From NCBI RefSeq assembly GCF_021568905.1, contig NZ_JAKGSB010000004.1, forward strand, positions 248,001 through 312,000: 64,000 bases of DNA. Reading direction: 5' to 3'. The stretch comes from Zavarzinia marina (GTDB taxonomy: Bacteria > Pseudomonadota > Alphaproteobacteria > Zavarziniales > Zavarziniaceae). This document shows, one piece after another, positions 33,274 through 42,737 of this stretch. How positions within the stretch are numbered: position 1 is the first letter of the stretch; each line of letters starts with the position of its first letter. Both the position numbers and the translations under genes were made by a program. Below the pieces are notes generated by a model. That model was not told the DNA's origin. It ran no database searches and was given only the letters and a program-made list of their open reading frames with translations.

Positions 33274-34110
33274 TCATTTCTCGACGGCGTCGAAACGCGC
33301 GCGTTTCGCCAGCGGGTGCCGCTCGGCGAGGGCGCGGATCACGAAGCCCGGCAGATATTTCAGGAGAAGGGCACCCGCCCGATTGACGGTGCCGTTGACC
33401 AGGACCGGCCCGCGCCCGGCCAGCACCGCCGCCACCGCCTCTTCCGCCACCACGTCCGCCTGCTGCCATTGCCAGCCGGGGATGGTGTCGGTCGCCTGGG
33501 TCATGCCGGCGGCCTGGTGGAATTCGGTCCGGGTGAAGCCGGGACAGGTTGCGAGCACATGAACGCCGCGTCCCGCGACCTCTGCCGCCAGGAACTCGGA
33601 AAAACGGACGTCGAACGCCTTCACCCCGGCATAGAGGGTGGAGCCCGGCACCGGCGGCGCGAAGACGGCGAGGGAGGCGACATTGACGATCCAGCCGCGC
33701 TTCCGCGCCAGCATCGCCGGCAGCAGGCGGTGGCACAGTTCGGCGACCGACGTCACCATCACCTGGATCAGATCGCGCTGCGCCGCCCAGTCGGTGCGCT
33801 CGAAAATCTCGGGGATGCCGTAACCGGCGTTGTTCACCAGCATGTCGACCGAAAGCCCCTGGGCCTCGATCGCGGCGACCAGTATCGCCGGGGCCTCGGG
33901 ATCGGCCAGATCGGCCGGCAGCACGGTGACCGCCGAACCAAAATCACGGCGGATCTCGCCGGCCAGGGCTTCCAGCCGCTCCGCCCGGCGCGCGGTCAGG
34001 ATCAGGCCGAAACCACGCTTGGCGAGGGAACGGGCAAAGGCCGCGCCGAGACCGGCGGAGGCGCCCGTCACCAGGGCCGTGCAGCCTTCGCCGACGCGTC
34101 TTGCCGCCAT
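33274..34110 (-). CDS. SDR family oxidoreductase
   Basis: A 278-aa NAD(P)-dependent dehydrogenase. The nucleotide motif is TALVTGASAGLGAAFARSLA, followed by LVNNAGYG, the catalytic NVASLAV serine region and the YAGVK tyrosine/lysine pair. The ATG at 34108-34110 is chosen because it starts just before the Rossmann motif; the longer frame adds an unconserved arginine-rich leader. Substrate unknown. It precedes the lysoplasmalogenase gene by 7 bases on the same strand. Confidence 0.92.
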   Translation of the reverse strand: MAARRVGEGCTALVTGASAGLGAAFARSLAKRGFGLILTARRAERLEALAGEIRRDFGSAVTVLPADLADPEAPAILVAAIEAQGLSVDMLVNNAGYGIPEIFERTDWAAQRDLIQVMVTSVAELCHRLLPAMLARKRGWIVNVASLAVFAPPVPGSTLYAGVKAFDVRFSEFLAAEVAGRGVHVLATCPGFTRTEFHQAAGMTQATDTIPGWQWQQADVVAEEAVAAVLAGRGPVLVNGTVNRAGALLLKYLPGFVIRALAERHPLAKRARFDAVEK

Positions 34111-34163
34111 GCGCCCCTTCCCTTCGAACGAAACGGGGGCGGCCGAAACCGCCCCCGACCGGA

Positions 34164-35339
34164 TCAGACGATCTCGAACAGGCCGGCGGCGCCCATGCCA
34201 CCGCCCACGCACATGGTGACGACGCCGTATTTGGCGCCCCGGCGCTTGCCCTCGATCAGCAGGTGGCCGGTCATGCGCGCACCCGACATGCCGTAGGGGT
34301 GGCCGATCGAGATGGCGCCGCCCGAGACGTTCAGCTTCTCCATCGGGATGCCCAGACGGTCACGGCAATAGACGACCTGCACGGCGAAGGCTTCGTTCAG
34401 CTCCCAGAGGTCGATGTCCTCGACCTTCAGGCCGTGACGGGCCAGCAGCTTCGGCACGGCGAAGACGGGACCGATGCCCATCTCGTCCGGCTCGCAGCCG
34501 GCGACGGCGAAGCCGCGGAAGATACCGAGGGGCGCCAGACCGCGCTTTTCGGCTTCCTTGGCTTCCATCAGCACGGCGGCGGAGGCACCGTCGGAAAGCT
34601 GGGAGGCGTTGCCGGCGGTGACCACGCCGCCCTTCACCGGCTGCAGCGCCTGCAGGGCCTCGAGGGTGGTCGACGGGCGGTTGCCCTCGTCCTTGGCCAG
34701 TTCGGTCTCGACGTCGGAAATCGCGCCGGTCGCCTTGTCCATCACCTTCATGACGGTCTTGAGCGGCACGATCTCGGCGTCGAAGGCGCCGGCGGCCTGG
34801 GCGGCGGCGGTGCGCTGCTGCGACGACAGGGCGTATTCGTCCTGGACCTCGCGCGAGACGTTGTAGCGCTCGCCGACCAGATCGGCGGTGTCGAGCATCG
34901 GCATCCAGAGCGACGGCTTGTGCTCCATCAGCCATTCCTCGGTGAAATGGTTGACGTTCAGGTTGTTCTGGACCAGCGAAATGGACTCGAGGCCGCCGCC
35001 GACCATGATGTCGGCATTGCCGGCGATGATCTGCTGGGCGGCGAGGGCAATGGCATTCAGGCCCGAGGAGCAGAAACGGTTCAGGGTGGCGCCCGAGACG
35101 GTGACCGGCAGGCCGGCGCGGATCGCGGCATTGCGCGCGACATTGTGGCCGGCGGCGCCTTCCGGCAGGCCGACGCCCATATAGACGTCGTCGATCTCGC
35201 CACCCTCGATGCCGGCGCGGGCGACGGCGTGCTGGATGACATGGCCGCCCAGGGTCGCGCCATGGGTGTTGTTGAAGGCACCACGGAACGCCTTGGCGAT
35301 CGGGGTACGGGCGGTCGAGACGATTACGGCTTCTCTCAT
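34164..35339 (-). CDS. Thiolase / acetyl-CoA C-acyltransferase
   Basis: A 391-aa thiolase. The acyl-binding cysteine is C90 in [19 protein letters not shown], the histidine is in [20 protein letters not shown], and the second cysteine is in [17 protein letters not shown]. The length and motifs are those of class II thiolases used in beta-oxidation or acetoacetyl-CoA formation; which one is not clear from the sequence. It is divergent from two PaaI-type thioesterases, and the shared gap holds a palindromic operator. Confidence 0.94.
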   Translation of the reverse strand: MREAVIVSTARTPIAKAFRGAFNNTHGATLGGHVIQHAVARAGIEGGEIDDVYMGVGLPEGAAGHNVARNAAIRAGLPVTVSGATLNRFCSSGLNAIALAAQQIIAGNADIMVGGGLESISLVQNNLNVNHFTEEWLMEHKPSLWMPMLDTADLVGERYNVSREVQDEYALSSQQRTAAAQAAGAFDAEIVPLKTVMKVMDKATGAISDVETELAKDEGNRPSTTLEALQALQPVKGGVVTAGNASQLSDGASAAVLMEAKEAEKRGLAPLGIFRGFAVAGCEPDEMGIGPVFAVPKLLARHGLKVEDIDLWELNEAFAVQVVYCRDRLGIPMEKLNVSGGAISIGHPYGMSGARMTGHLLIEGKRRGAKYGVVTMCVGGGMGAAGLFEIV

Positions 35340-35517
35340 GGCTCTCCACTCTCCTCACATTGGCGGCCGTCTTTCGGGCCCTTGGATGCGCGCGTCTTGA
35401 TAGCGCGCTCGAAAAGCCGCCGAAACAGGTTTTTGCGAAGGGCAGCCCCGCCGCCACATGCGCCAATGCGAAAATGTCAGTTCCCAGGCCGCTCTCCGGT
35501 GATCTAGAAAAATGACC

Positions 35518-35530
35518 AAACTGTCAGTTT
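35518..35530. promoter_or_regulatory. Palindrome AAACTGTCAGTTT in thiolase/thioesterase gap
   Basis: AAACTG-T-CAGTTT is a perfect 6-1-6 dyad 16 bases upstream of the first thioesterase. A partial copy sharing TGTCAGTT lies at 35475-35482. Two such sites in a divergent fatty-acid-type promoter region suggest a TetR- or FadR-like repressor; the protein is not identified. Confidence 0.5.
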
Positions 35531-35545
35531 CGTTCGAGGAGACCC

Positions 35546-35941
35546 ATGGCCGAGCCCCATCCCATCCTTTCGCTCCCCGGTTTCCTCAATCTCGTCGGCC
35601 CGGTGAAGACCGACCTCGAGGACGACGGCCGCTGGACCTTCTCCTTCACCGTCGGCGAACAGCACCTGAACCCGGGCGGGGTCTGTCACGGCGGCATGCT
35701 GATGACCTTCGCCGATCACGTCCTCGGCATGGTGGTGTGGGAGGCGATCGAGCGCCGGCCCTGTTCGACCGTCACCCTGAACTGCGATTTCGCCACCGCC
35801 GCCAAGGCCGGCGACGTGGTGGAGGGGGAAGCGCGGGTCACCCGCAAGACCCGCTCCCTCATCTTCGTCAACGGCATGCTCACCTGTAACGGCAATGTCG
35901 TCCTTCAGGCCAACGGCATCTGGAAGGTCTTGGGCGCATGA
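35546..35941 (+). CDS. PaaI family thioesterase (hotdog fold), first copy
   Basis: A 131-aa acyl-CoA thioesterase. The hotdog helix region NPGGVCHGGMLMTFADHVLG with its HGG motif is clear, and the strand CSTVTLNCDFATAAKAGDVV follows. A strong GAGGAGA site precedes the ATG. The second copy starts within its stop codon (ATGA), so the two are translated together and may form a heteromer. Confidence 0.9.
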   Translation: MAEPHPILSLPGFLNLVGPVKTDLEDDGRWTFSFTVGEQHLNPGGVCHGGMLMTFADHVLGMVVWEAIERRPCSTVTLNCDFATAAKAGDVVEGEARVTRKTRSLIFVNGMLTCNGNVVLQANGIWKVLGA

Positions 35942-36417
35942 AGGATTCTGGGCGCATGACCGCCGACGCCATCCCGCCCGCGCCGGACGGCTGGGCCCCG
36001 ATCACCACCCATGATCCGTTCGAGAAGGACGTCTTCGGCGATCACGGACCGGGAGCGGAAGGCGGCACCGTCACCTTCGCCTTCTACGACCGCCGGGAAG
36101 ACGGCAAACGCATCTTCGCCTTCCGGCCGGAACCGCGCCATGCCAACGGCCTCGGCATCGTCCACGGCGGCGCCATCATGACCTTCTTCGACGCTTCTCT
36201 CGGCTCCGCCGCCTGGGACGCGGTCGACCGCAGCCCGGCGGTGACCCTGTCCCTGACCTCGGAATTCCTCTCGCCGGCGCGCCCCGGTGACCTCCTGGTG
36301 TGCCGCCCCACGGTCACCCGCAAGGCCCGCTCGGTGATCTTCGTCCGCGGCGAAATCACCATCGGCCCACGCCTGGTCGCCACCGCCAATTCGGTCTGGA
36401 AAGTGCTGGGGGCGTAA
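35938..36417 (+). CDS. PaaI family thioesterase (hotdog fold), second copy
   Basis: A 159-aa protein (153 aa if it begins at the ATG at 35956). It has the same fold motif, NGLGIVHGGAIMTFFDASLG, and VTLSLTSEFLSPARPGDLLV. Its N-terminus is longer than in the first copy. The sequence GGGCGCATGA occurs twice around the junction, a small duplication that produces the two possible starts. Likely an old tandem duplication with divergence. Confidence 0.88.
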   Translation: MKDSGRMTADAIPPAPDGWAPITTHDPFEKDVFGDHGPGAEGGTVTFAFYDRREDGKRIFAFRPEPRHANGLGIVHGGAIMTFFDASLGSAAWDAVDRSPAVTLSLTSEFLSPARPGDLLVCRPTVTRKARSVIFVRGEITIGPRLVATANSVWKVLGA

Positions 36418-36429
36418 AAAGGAATAGCT

Positions 36430-36511
36430 CGTCGTCCCGGCGAAGGCCGGGATCTCGCGACGAGAGAGGCGCCCTTTTCTGATGAAGGTCACGGCCTTCG
36501 CCGGGACGACG
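36430..36511. repeat. Intergenic palindromic repeat, copy B
   Basis: Arms GTCGTCCCGGCGAAGGCCGG and its near-perfect complement at 36492-36511 flank about 40 bases that include gcccttttct, the inverse of a segment inside copy A. The element lies between convergent genes and may act as a terminator for both. Confidence 0.85.
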
Positions 36512-36526
36512 ACAGCGGGAGGGAGC

Positions 36527-37837
36527 CTACCCCTCCGCCCCATGCTCGCGGTGCAGGTGCAGGCGCCGGCGCATGCGGCGCAGCGCGACATAGACGGCGC
36601 CCAGCACCAGGGGCACCACGCCCGCCACCGCCAGGGTCGCGGGGGCGAGGTCCGGCGCCAGTTTTTCGGCGCCTTTCAGAACGTAGGCGATCAGGCCGAC
36701 GACGTAATAGCTGATCACCACGACCGACAGGCCCTCCACCGTCTCCTGCAGGCGAAGCTGCAGGCCGGCGCGCTGTTCCATGGAGCGCAGCAGGGACTGG
36801 TTCTGGGCCTGGAGCGCGATCTCGACCCGGGCGCGCAGGATCTGGCTCGACCGCGCCACGCGCTGCGACAGGCTCTCCTGCCGGGCGGCGGCGGATTCGC
36901 AGGTGCGCATGGCGGGAGTCAGGCGGCGGTGCATGAAATAGCCGATGGTCTCGAAACCGCCGATCGGCGTCTCCCGGTTCTCGGCGATGCGATCCTCGAC
37001 CAGGGCGTGATAGGCCTTGGCGGCGCCGAAGCGCCAGGTACTCTCGGCGACCAGGGCCTCGACCTCGGCCGCGATCGCGCCCAGTTCGGCGAGCAGGGCC
37101 TGTTCGTCCGTGGGGGTCGTGCCGGCCGCCGTGAAGGCCGCGGTCAATTCCGCCAGCCGGCGGTCGAGCACGGTTGTCCGCTGGTTGACCTTTCGCGCCA
37201 CGGGCAGGGCCAGCAGCGCCATCATGCGGTAGGTCTCGATGTCGAGGAAACGCTGCACCAGATTGCCGATGGTGCGCGGCGCCAGATCCTCGCGCAGGCC
37301 CAGGATCAGCTTCACCTCGCCCGACGGCCCGAGGCGGAAATCGGACCACACTTCCGCCCGCCCGTCGCCCAGGCTGGCGGCGACCAGCATCGAGGGATCG
37401 AACAGGCCGAGCGCCGCCGCCTCCGCCGGGGTGGCGCCGGCATGGACTTCCATGTCGACGACGGCGAGGTTGCGGCCGGGCGCGCCGGCGACGATGCCGC
37501 GCACCGCCTCCGGCACGGGCGCCACGGCAGCGCCCGGAACGACGACGGTCCAGCCGCAGCTTTCGGTATAGCGCTCCCATTTCACCGATGCGCCGTCGAG
37601 CGCGAAGCGGAACTGGCGGGCACCGGGGGGCGGCGCGTCGATCCCGAGATCGGCGCAGACGGCGGCGATATGGGCGTGATCGGCTTCCGCGTCGGCGGCG
37701 CCGTGGCGCGCGACATGGAGAACGCGGGCCGGTGCCGTCACCGGCAGGGTCGGCCGCGCATGCATCTCGTCGGACAGGCACTGGTGCAGCGGGTGATCGG
37801 GGCCCAGCCCCGCGCCGATGTCCAGCGCCGTCGGCAT
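36527..37837 (-). CDS. DUF3422 family membrane-anchored protein
   Basis: A 436-aa protein of the DUF3422 family: DHPLHQCLSDEMHARPTLPV near the N-terminus, a helical middle (LVQRFLDIETYRMMALLALP, RTCESAAARQESLSQRVARS), and two C-terminal membrane helices (VVVISYYVVGLIAYVLKG, TLAVAGVVPLVLGAVYVAL) with a basic histidine-rich tail. Function unknown. The start codon overlaps the OsmC stop by 1 base, so the two are co-translated. Confidence 0.9.
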   Translation of the reverse strand: MPTALDIGAGLGPDHPLHQCLSDEMHARPTLPVTAPARVLHVARHGAADAEADHAHIAAVCADLGIDAPPPGARQFRFALDGASVKWERYTESCGWTVVVPGAAVAPVPEAVRGIVAGAPGRNLAVVDMEVHAGATPAEAAALGLFDPSMLVAASLGDGRAEVWSDFRLGPSGEVKLILGLREDLAPRTIGNLVQRFLDIETYRMMALLALPVARKVNQRTTVLDRRLAELTAAFTAAGTTPTDEQALLAELGAIAAEVEALVAESTWRFGAAKAYHALVEDRIAENRETPIGGFETIGYFMHRRLTPAMRTCESAAARQESLSQRVARSSQILRARVEIALQAQNQSLLRSMEQRAGLQLRLQETVEGLSVVVISYYVVGLIAYVLKGAEKLAPDLAPATLAVAGVVPLVLGAVYVALRRMRRRLHLHREHGAEG

Positions 37838-38262
37838 CAGCCCGCCTCGGCGGCCGTGATGGCGACGCCGGCGCTGAGCTGGCGGCTGACCGGGCAACGG
37901 TCGGCGACGGCGATCAGGGCCGCGCGCTGTTCGGCGTCCAGCGGTCCCTTCAGGGTGATGGCGCGGTCGTAGCGGTCGCTCAGGCTCTTGCCGTCGGCGC
38001 TCGCCACCCGGCGCAGGCTGACGACGACCGAGACATGTTCGAGCGGCCAGCCCTTGCGCTCGGCATACATGCGCAGCGTCATGGTGGTGCAGGCGCCGAG
38101 GCCGGCCATCACCAGTTCGAAGGGCGTCGGCCCGGTATCGGCGCCGCCCATGGCCGGGGGCTCGTCCGCGCCCATGACATGACGACCGACGGTGACGAAC
38201 TGCCCGTATTTGCCATTGCCGCTTTCGCCGACCTGTACCGGTTGATGATGCATCTCGCTCAT
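37837..38262 (-). CDS. OsmC family peroxide-type protein
   Basis: A 141-aa protein of the OsmC/YhfA type. The two redox cysteines are in AGLGACTTMTLRMYAERKGW and ADRCPVSRQLSAGV. Such proteins reduce organic hydroperoxides or bind acyl carriers. ATGs at 38262 and 38253 are both possible. It heads a two-gene unit with the DUF3422 gene. Confidence 0.9.
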   Translation of the reverse strand: MSEMHHQPVQVGESGNGKYGQFVTVGRHVMGADEPPAMGGADTGPTPFELVMAGLGACTTMTLRMYAERKGWPLEHVSVVVSLRRVASADGKSLSDRYDRAITLKGPLDAEQRAALIAVADRCPVSRQLSAGVAITAAEAG

Positions 38263-38399
38263 GTTGGCCCCGACCCGTCCTCGATGGAAACTACAGCCTC
38301 TATTGGCATAATGCGGCTTTCGGAACCATAGGCGAGAGAAACCCGGATGCCCCCCATGCGCCCGATCAGCGCACGCCACATCACGGCGGCCGTGCCCGA

Positions 38400-39521
38400 A
38401 TGGCTCTCGCGCTGATCGTCGGCGCGGGCGTCATCGGCCTTGCCGCCGCCCGCGCCCTCGCCCGTGCCGGACACGAGGTGGTGGTCGCCGACGCGGCCTC
38501 CGCCATCGGCACCGGCATTTCCGCGCGCAACAGCGAAGTCGTCCATGCCGGCCTCTACTACCCGACCGGCAGCCTGCGCCAGCGCCACTGCGTCGAAGGC
38601 CGGCGCCTGCTCTACGCCCATTGCCGCGAGCGCGGCATCGCCCATCGGCGCACCGGCAAGCTGGTGGTCGCGACCGACCCGGCGGAAATCCCACGGATCG
38701 AGGCGATCCACGCCCTCGGCACCGCCAATGGGGTGGAAGGGCTGGGCCTGATCGACGGCGCCGAAGCCCGGCGCCTCGAACCCGCGCTTGCCTGCGCCGC
38801 CGCCCTCCTCTCGCCCGAGACCGGCATCGTAGACGCCCATGGCCTGATGCTCTCCCTCCTCGGTGAGGTGGAGGATGCGGGCGGCGCCTTCGCCGCCAAT
38901 ACGTCCGTCACCCGGCTGGAGCGCGCGGGCGGGCGCTGGCGCGTCCATTTCGCCGGCGCCGATCCCGGCACGATCGATGCCGACCTGGTGGTCAATGCCG
39001 CCGGCCTCGGCGCGCAGGCCCTGGCCGGGGCGACCCACGGCCTCGATCCCTTGCTGGTGCCGCCCCTGGTGCCGGTGAAGGGCAGCTATTTCACCTATGC
39101 CGGGCGCGCCGCCTTCACGCGCCTGATCTATCCGGCCCCGGTGGACGGCGGTCTCGGCATCCATGTCACCCTCGATCTCGCGGGCCGCATGCGCTTCGGC
39201 CCCGACGTCGAATGGCCGGACGGCGGCACCCTGCCCGGCACGACCATGCCCGACTATGGGGTGGACCCGGCCCGTGCCGCCCTCTTCGCCGCCGGCATCC
39301 GGCGCTATTGGCCGGGGCTGGATGCGGACCGGCTGCACCCCGACTATGCCGGCATCCGCCCGAAACTGACGGGGAAAGGGCGGGCGCCGGCGGATTTCAT
39401 GATCCAGGGTCCGGCCGAGCACGGCCTGTCCGGCCTCGTCAATCTGTTCGGCATCGAAAGCCCGGGGCTCACCGCCTGCCTGTCCCTGGCGCAGGCGGTG
39501 GTCGCCGCGCTTCGCACTTGA
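38400..39521 (+). CDS. FAD-dependent oxidoreductase, L-2-hydroxyglutarate oxidase-like
   Basis: A 373-aa flavoprotein of the DAO family. The FAD-binding motif is ALIVGAGVIGLAAARALARA. The family segments SARNSEVVHAGLYYPTGSLR, SPETGIVDAHGLMLSLL, PVKGSYFTYAGRAAF and LTGKGRAPADFMIQG closely match L-2-hydroxyglutarate oxidases (LhgO/L2HGDH). It likely oxidises L-2-hydroxyglutarate and passes electrons to quinone or oxygen. Substrate assigned from family resemblance. Confidence 0.88.
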   Translation: MALALIVGAGVIGLAAARALARAGHEVVVADAASAIGTGISARNSEVVHAGLYYPTGSLRQRHCVEGRRLLYAHCRERGIAHRRTGKLVVATDPAEIPRIEAIHALGTANGVEGLGLIDGAEARRLEPALACAAALLSPETGIVDAHGLMLSLLGEVEDAGGAFAANTSVTRLERAGGRWRVHFAGADPGTIDADLVVNAAGLGAQALAGATHGLDPLLVPPLVPVKGSYFTYAGRAAFTRLIYPAPVDGGLGIHVTLDLAGRMRFGPDVEWPDGGTLPGTTMPDYGVDPARAALFAAGIRRYWPGLDADRLHPDYAGIRPKLTGKGRAPADFMIQGPAEHGLSGLVNLFGIESPGLTACLSLAQAVVAALRT

Positions 39522-39603
39522 AGCGGCCCCGCGCCGCCCGCACCATCGGGCCGTCGCCCGTCTGTCGCCCGCCCGTCGTCTATCGTCTGTCCGAGGTAGC
39601 GAG

Positions 39604-40878
39604 ATGCTTTTCGATCTCCTGGTCCGCAACGTCACCCTGCCCGACGGCCGGGCGAACATGGATATCGCCATCGCCGGCGGCCGCATCCAGGCGGTCGAGC
39701 CGGCGATCGCGGCCGAGGCGGGCCGGGTGATCGACGGCGAGGGTTTCCTGGCCGCGCCGCCCTTCGTCGACAGCCATTTCCACATGGACTCGACGCTCTC
39801 CCTCGGCATGCCGCGCCTCAATCTCTCGGGCACGCTGCTCGAGGGGATCGCGCTCTGGGGCGAGCTGAAACCCCATCTGACCGTGGAAGCGATCAAGAGC
39901 CGCGCCCTCGATTTCTGCCGCCTGGCGATCGCGCGCGGCACGCTCGCCATCCGCAGCCATGTCGACATCTGCGACGACCGGCTGCTGGCGGTCGATGCCC
40001 TGCTCGAGGTCCGCGACGAGATGAAGCCCTGGCTCGACCTGCAATTGGTCGCCTTCCCGCAGGACGGCTATTTCCGCTACGCCCGTTCGGCCGAGAACCT
40101 CGCGCGGGCCCTCGACAAGGGCGTCGACGTGGTCGGCGGCATTCCCCATTTCGAGCGCACCATGGCCGACGGCGCCGCCTCGGTCCGGGCGCTCTGCGAG
40201 ATCGCGGCGGATCGCGGCCTGATGGTCGACATGCATTGCGACGAGTCGGACGATCCCCTGTCCCGCCATGTCGAGAGCCTGGCGGCGGAGACCACGCGCC
40301 TCGGCCTTCAGGGCCGGGTCACCGGCTCCCACCTCACCTCCATGCATTCCATGGACGATTACTACGTCTCCAAGCTGATCCCCCTGATGCGCGAGGCGGC
40401 GCTGAACGTCGTCGCCAATCCGCTGATCAACATCACGCTCCAGGGCCGCCACGACGGCTATCCCAAGCGCCGGGGCATGACCCGGGTGAAGGAACTCATG
40501 GCCGCCGGCCTCAATGTCGCCTGCGGTCACGACTGCGTCATGGATCCCTGGTATCCCCTCGGCAGTCACGACATGCTCGACGTCGCCCATATGGGCCTCC
40601 ATGTCGGACAGATGACCGGCGTCGACGAGATGCGCGCCATGTTCGCCTCGGTCACCGGGAACGGCGCCCGTACCCTCGGGCTCGACGGCTATGGTCTCGT
40701 GCCCGGTGCCTTCGGCGATCTCGTGCTGTTGCAAGCGCGCGACCCGATCGAGGCCCTGCGGCTTCGCGCACCGCGTCTCTTCGTCGTGCGCCGGGGTCGC
40801 GTCATCGCCGCAACCCCGAAGGTCGAAACGTGTTTGCATCTTGACGGCGGGATGTCCCGTCTCGATTTCACCCGTTAG
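39604..40878 (+). CDS. Amidohydrolase, cytosine-deaminase-like
   Basis: A 424-aa metal-dependent deaminase/hydrolase. The metal motif HxH appears in PPFVDSHFHMDSTLS, with later metal and catalytic positions in DMHCDESDDPLSRHVESLAA, GSHLTSMHSM and NVACGHDCVMDPWYPLGSHD, a pattern of CodA-type cytosine/isocytosine deaminases. The GntR regulator gene follows after 65 bases and may control it. The real substrate could be another cyclic amide. Confidence 0.9.
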   Translation: MLFDLLVRNVTLPDGRANMDIAIAGGRIQAVEPAIAAEAGRVIDGEGFLAAPPFVDSHFHMDSTLSLGMPRLNLSGTLLEGIALWGELKPHLTVEAIKSRALDFCRLAIARGTLAIRSHVDICDDRLLAVDALLEVRDEMKPWLDLQLVAFPQDGYFRYARSAENLARALDKGVDVVGGIPHFERTMADGAASVRALCEIAADRGLMVDMHCDESDDPLSRHVESLAAETTRLGLQGRVTGSHLTSMHSMDDYYVSKLIPLMREAALNVVANPLINITLQGRHDGYPKRRGMTRVKELMAAGLNVACGHDCVMDPWYPLGSHDMLDVAHMGLHVGQMTGVDEMRAMFASVTGNGARTLGLDGYGLVPGAFGDLVLLQARDPIEALRLRAPRLFVVRRGRVIAATPKVETCLHLDGGMSRLDFTR

Positions 40879-40943
40879 CGCCACTTGTCGCGGGGCGGCC
40901 CGCCCCCTAGGCTTCCAAGTTCGTCAGCAGAGCAGTCCAGATC

Positions 40944-41645
40944 GTGTCCACGACCACAGTTACCGATAGCGCCGACAAGACCCGGCGGAAAACAGGGCCG
41001 CGCAAATCCGCGACCCGCAGCGAGGAACTGCGCCTCGTCATCGCCGACGAGATCGTGCAGGGCCGCCTCAGCCCCGGCACCCCGCTGGAGGAATTGGAAG
41101 TGGCACGGCGCTTCGGCGTTTCCCGCACCCCCGTGCGCGAGGCGATCCGCGAACTCGCCGCATCGGGCCTCGTGGAAACCCGGCCGCACCGCAGCGCCCT
41201 GGTCGCCCTGCCCTCGCTCGATCGCCTGCGCGGCATGTTCGAGGTGATGGCGGAGCTGGAGGCGATCTGCGCCGGCCTCGCCGCCGTCAACATGACCGGC
41301 GCCGAACGCCGCAACCTCGAAGCCCTGCACGAGACGCTGGGCGAACTGGTGCGCCAGGGCGATCCCCAGCGCTATCACGAGGTGAACGAGAACTTCCACA
41401 GCGCCATCTATCACGGCAGCCACAACGACTATCTGACCGAGATCACCCTGGCGACGCGGGCGCGCCTGTCGCCCTTCCGCCGGGCCCAGTTCAGGACGCT
41501 CGGCCGCCTGTCGCTGTCCCACGCCGAACACGACCGGGTGGTGACCGCCATCCTGCGCGGCGAAAAGACCGCCGCCGAAGCCGCCATGCGCGGCCATATC
41601 ACCGTGGTCGAGGAAACCTACGAACGCTACAGCGGGGCCCGCTGA
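40944..41645 (+). CDS. GntR family transcriptional regulator (FCD type)
   Basis: A 233-aa regulator beginning at GTG 40944. The winged HTH reads LRLVIADEIVQGRLSPGTPL, EELEVARRFGVSRTPVREAI and RELAASGLVETRPHRSALVA; the C-terminal FCD domain carries metal/effector histidines (YHEVNENFHSAIYHGSHNDY, HAEHDRVVTAILRGEK, AMRGHITVVEE). FCD members usually respond to organic acids. Its neighbour is a cytosine-deaminase-like gene. Confidence 0.93.
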   Translation: MSTTTVTDSADKTRRKTGPRKSATRSEELRLVIADEIVQGRLSPGTPLEELEVARRFGVSRTPVREAIRELAASGLVETRPHRSALVALPSLDRLRGMFEVMAELEAICAGLAAVNMTGAERRNLEALHETLGELVRQGDPQRYHEVNENFHSAIYHGSHNDYLTEITLATRARLSPFRRAQFRTLGRLSLSHAEHDRVVTAILRGEKTAAEAAMRGHITVVEETYERYSGAR

Positions 41646-41669
41646 TCACGGTCACGCCGCCTGCTGCCC

Positions 41670-41730
41670 CCCTGGGCGGCGTTATGCCGCCCATTGCCCC
41701 ACCTGGGCGGCGTCATGCCGCCCACTGCCC
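41670..41730. repeat. Direct duplication at the 3' end of ubiA, each copy a hairpin
   Basis: Two 30-base copies of CCTGGGCGGCGTyATGCCGC followed by CCAyTGCCC (41670-41700 and 41701-41730). Each contains the stem GGGCGGC/GCCGCCC. The second copy includes the last codons and stop of ubiA, so the first is a duplication of that gene end. Lying between convergent genes, the pair could act as a bidirectional terminator. Confidence 0.75.
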
Positions 41731-42660
41731 GACAACGATGGCGAGAAACAGCAGGAAACCGAGACGGGCATTGGACTTGAAGCGCGTCAGGCATTGCGCC
41801 CCGTCGTCGAAATCCGTCGACGCCGCCTGATGCATCAGATGCAGCGCCGCCAGCCCGAGGCCGAGCCAGAACGGCCACGCCAGCCCGACCATGCCGCCGG
41901 CCAGCCCGACCAGCACCACCATCCCGCCGTAGACCGCGAAGAGGAACGGCCGCGTCCGGTCGCCGAGACGGAGCGCCGAGGATTTCACGCCGACGATGGC
42001 GTCGTCCTCCTTGTCCTGATGGGCATAGATCGTGTCGTAACCCAGCGTCCACAGGATGCCGGCGCCATAGAGCAGCACCGCCGGCCAGCCGAGATCGCCG
42101 CGCACCGCCGACCAGCCGACCAGCGCGCCCCAGTTGAAGGCGATGCCCAGCATGGCCTGGGGCCAGTGGGTGATCCGCTTCATGAAGGGATAGACCGCGA
42201 CCGGCAGCAGGGAGGCAATGCCGAGCCAGATGGTGAAGCTGTTCAGCGACAGCAGGACGCCGAGCCCGGCCAGCGCCTGAAGCGCCAGAAAGGCGAAGGC
42301 CGCCTTAACCCCGATCGCGCCCGACGGCAGCGGCCGCCCCCGCGTCCGCGCGACGCGGGCGTCGATGTCGCGGTCGGCGATGTCGTTCAGGGTGCAGCCC
42401 GCCCCGCGCATTACGGCGGAACCGACGAAGAAGAGCAGCAGCAGCCAGAAGTCCGGCAGCCCGCCCGCCGGCGCCGCCAGCGCCGTCGACCACCAGCAGG
42501 GCAGCATCAGGAGCCAGATGCCGATGGGCCGGTCCGCCCGCGCCAGCCGCAGATAGGGGCGCAGGGCGGGCGGCATGCGGTCGACCCAGGTCGAGGGCGC
42601 GGCATCGGCCGGCCTGATCTCGGCGGCACCGGGTTCGGCGGCATATGGCGTGGTGGGCAT
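41713..42660 (-). CDS. ubiA: 4-hydroxybenzoate polyprenyltransferase
   Basis: A 315-aa integral membrane enzyme that prenylates 4-hydroxybenzoate in ubiquinone synthesis. Both aspartate motifs are intact: GAGCTLNDIADRDIDARVAR and LGYDTIYAHQDKEDDAIVGV. It starts with RLARADRPIGIWLLMLPCWW, a diagnostic UbiA stretch. The ATG at 42658-42660 has GGGGA 6 bases upstream and is preferred over the one at 42666. Divergent from rsmE. Confidence 0.95.
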   Translation of the reverse strand: MPTTPYAAEPGAAEIRPADAAPSTWVDRMPPALRPYLRLARADRPIGIWLLMLPCWWSTALAAPAGGLPDFWLLLLFFVGSAVMRGAGCTLNDIADRDIDARVARTRGRPLPSGAIGVKAAFAFLALQALAGLGVLLSLNSFTIWLGIASLLPVAVYPFMKRITHWPQAMLGIAFNWGALVGWSAVRGDLGWPAVLLYGAGILWTLGYDTIYAHQDKEDDAIVGVKSSALRLGDRTRPFLFAVYGGMVVLVGLAGGMVGLAWPFWLGLGLAALHLMHQAASTDFDDGAQCLTRFKSNARLGFLLFLAIVVGQWAA

Positions 42661-42737
42661 GTTCATTCCCCAATGCTGACCGGAAACGTGCTAACCGGAA
42701 ACGGATATCGCCTCAAGAACCGGAATGCCTCCCCGCC

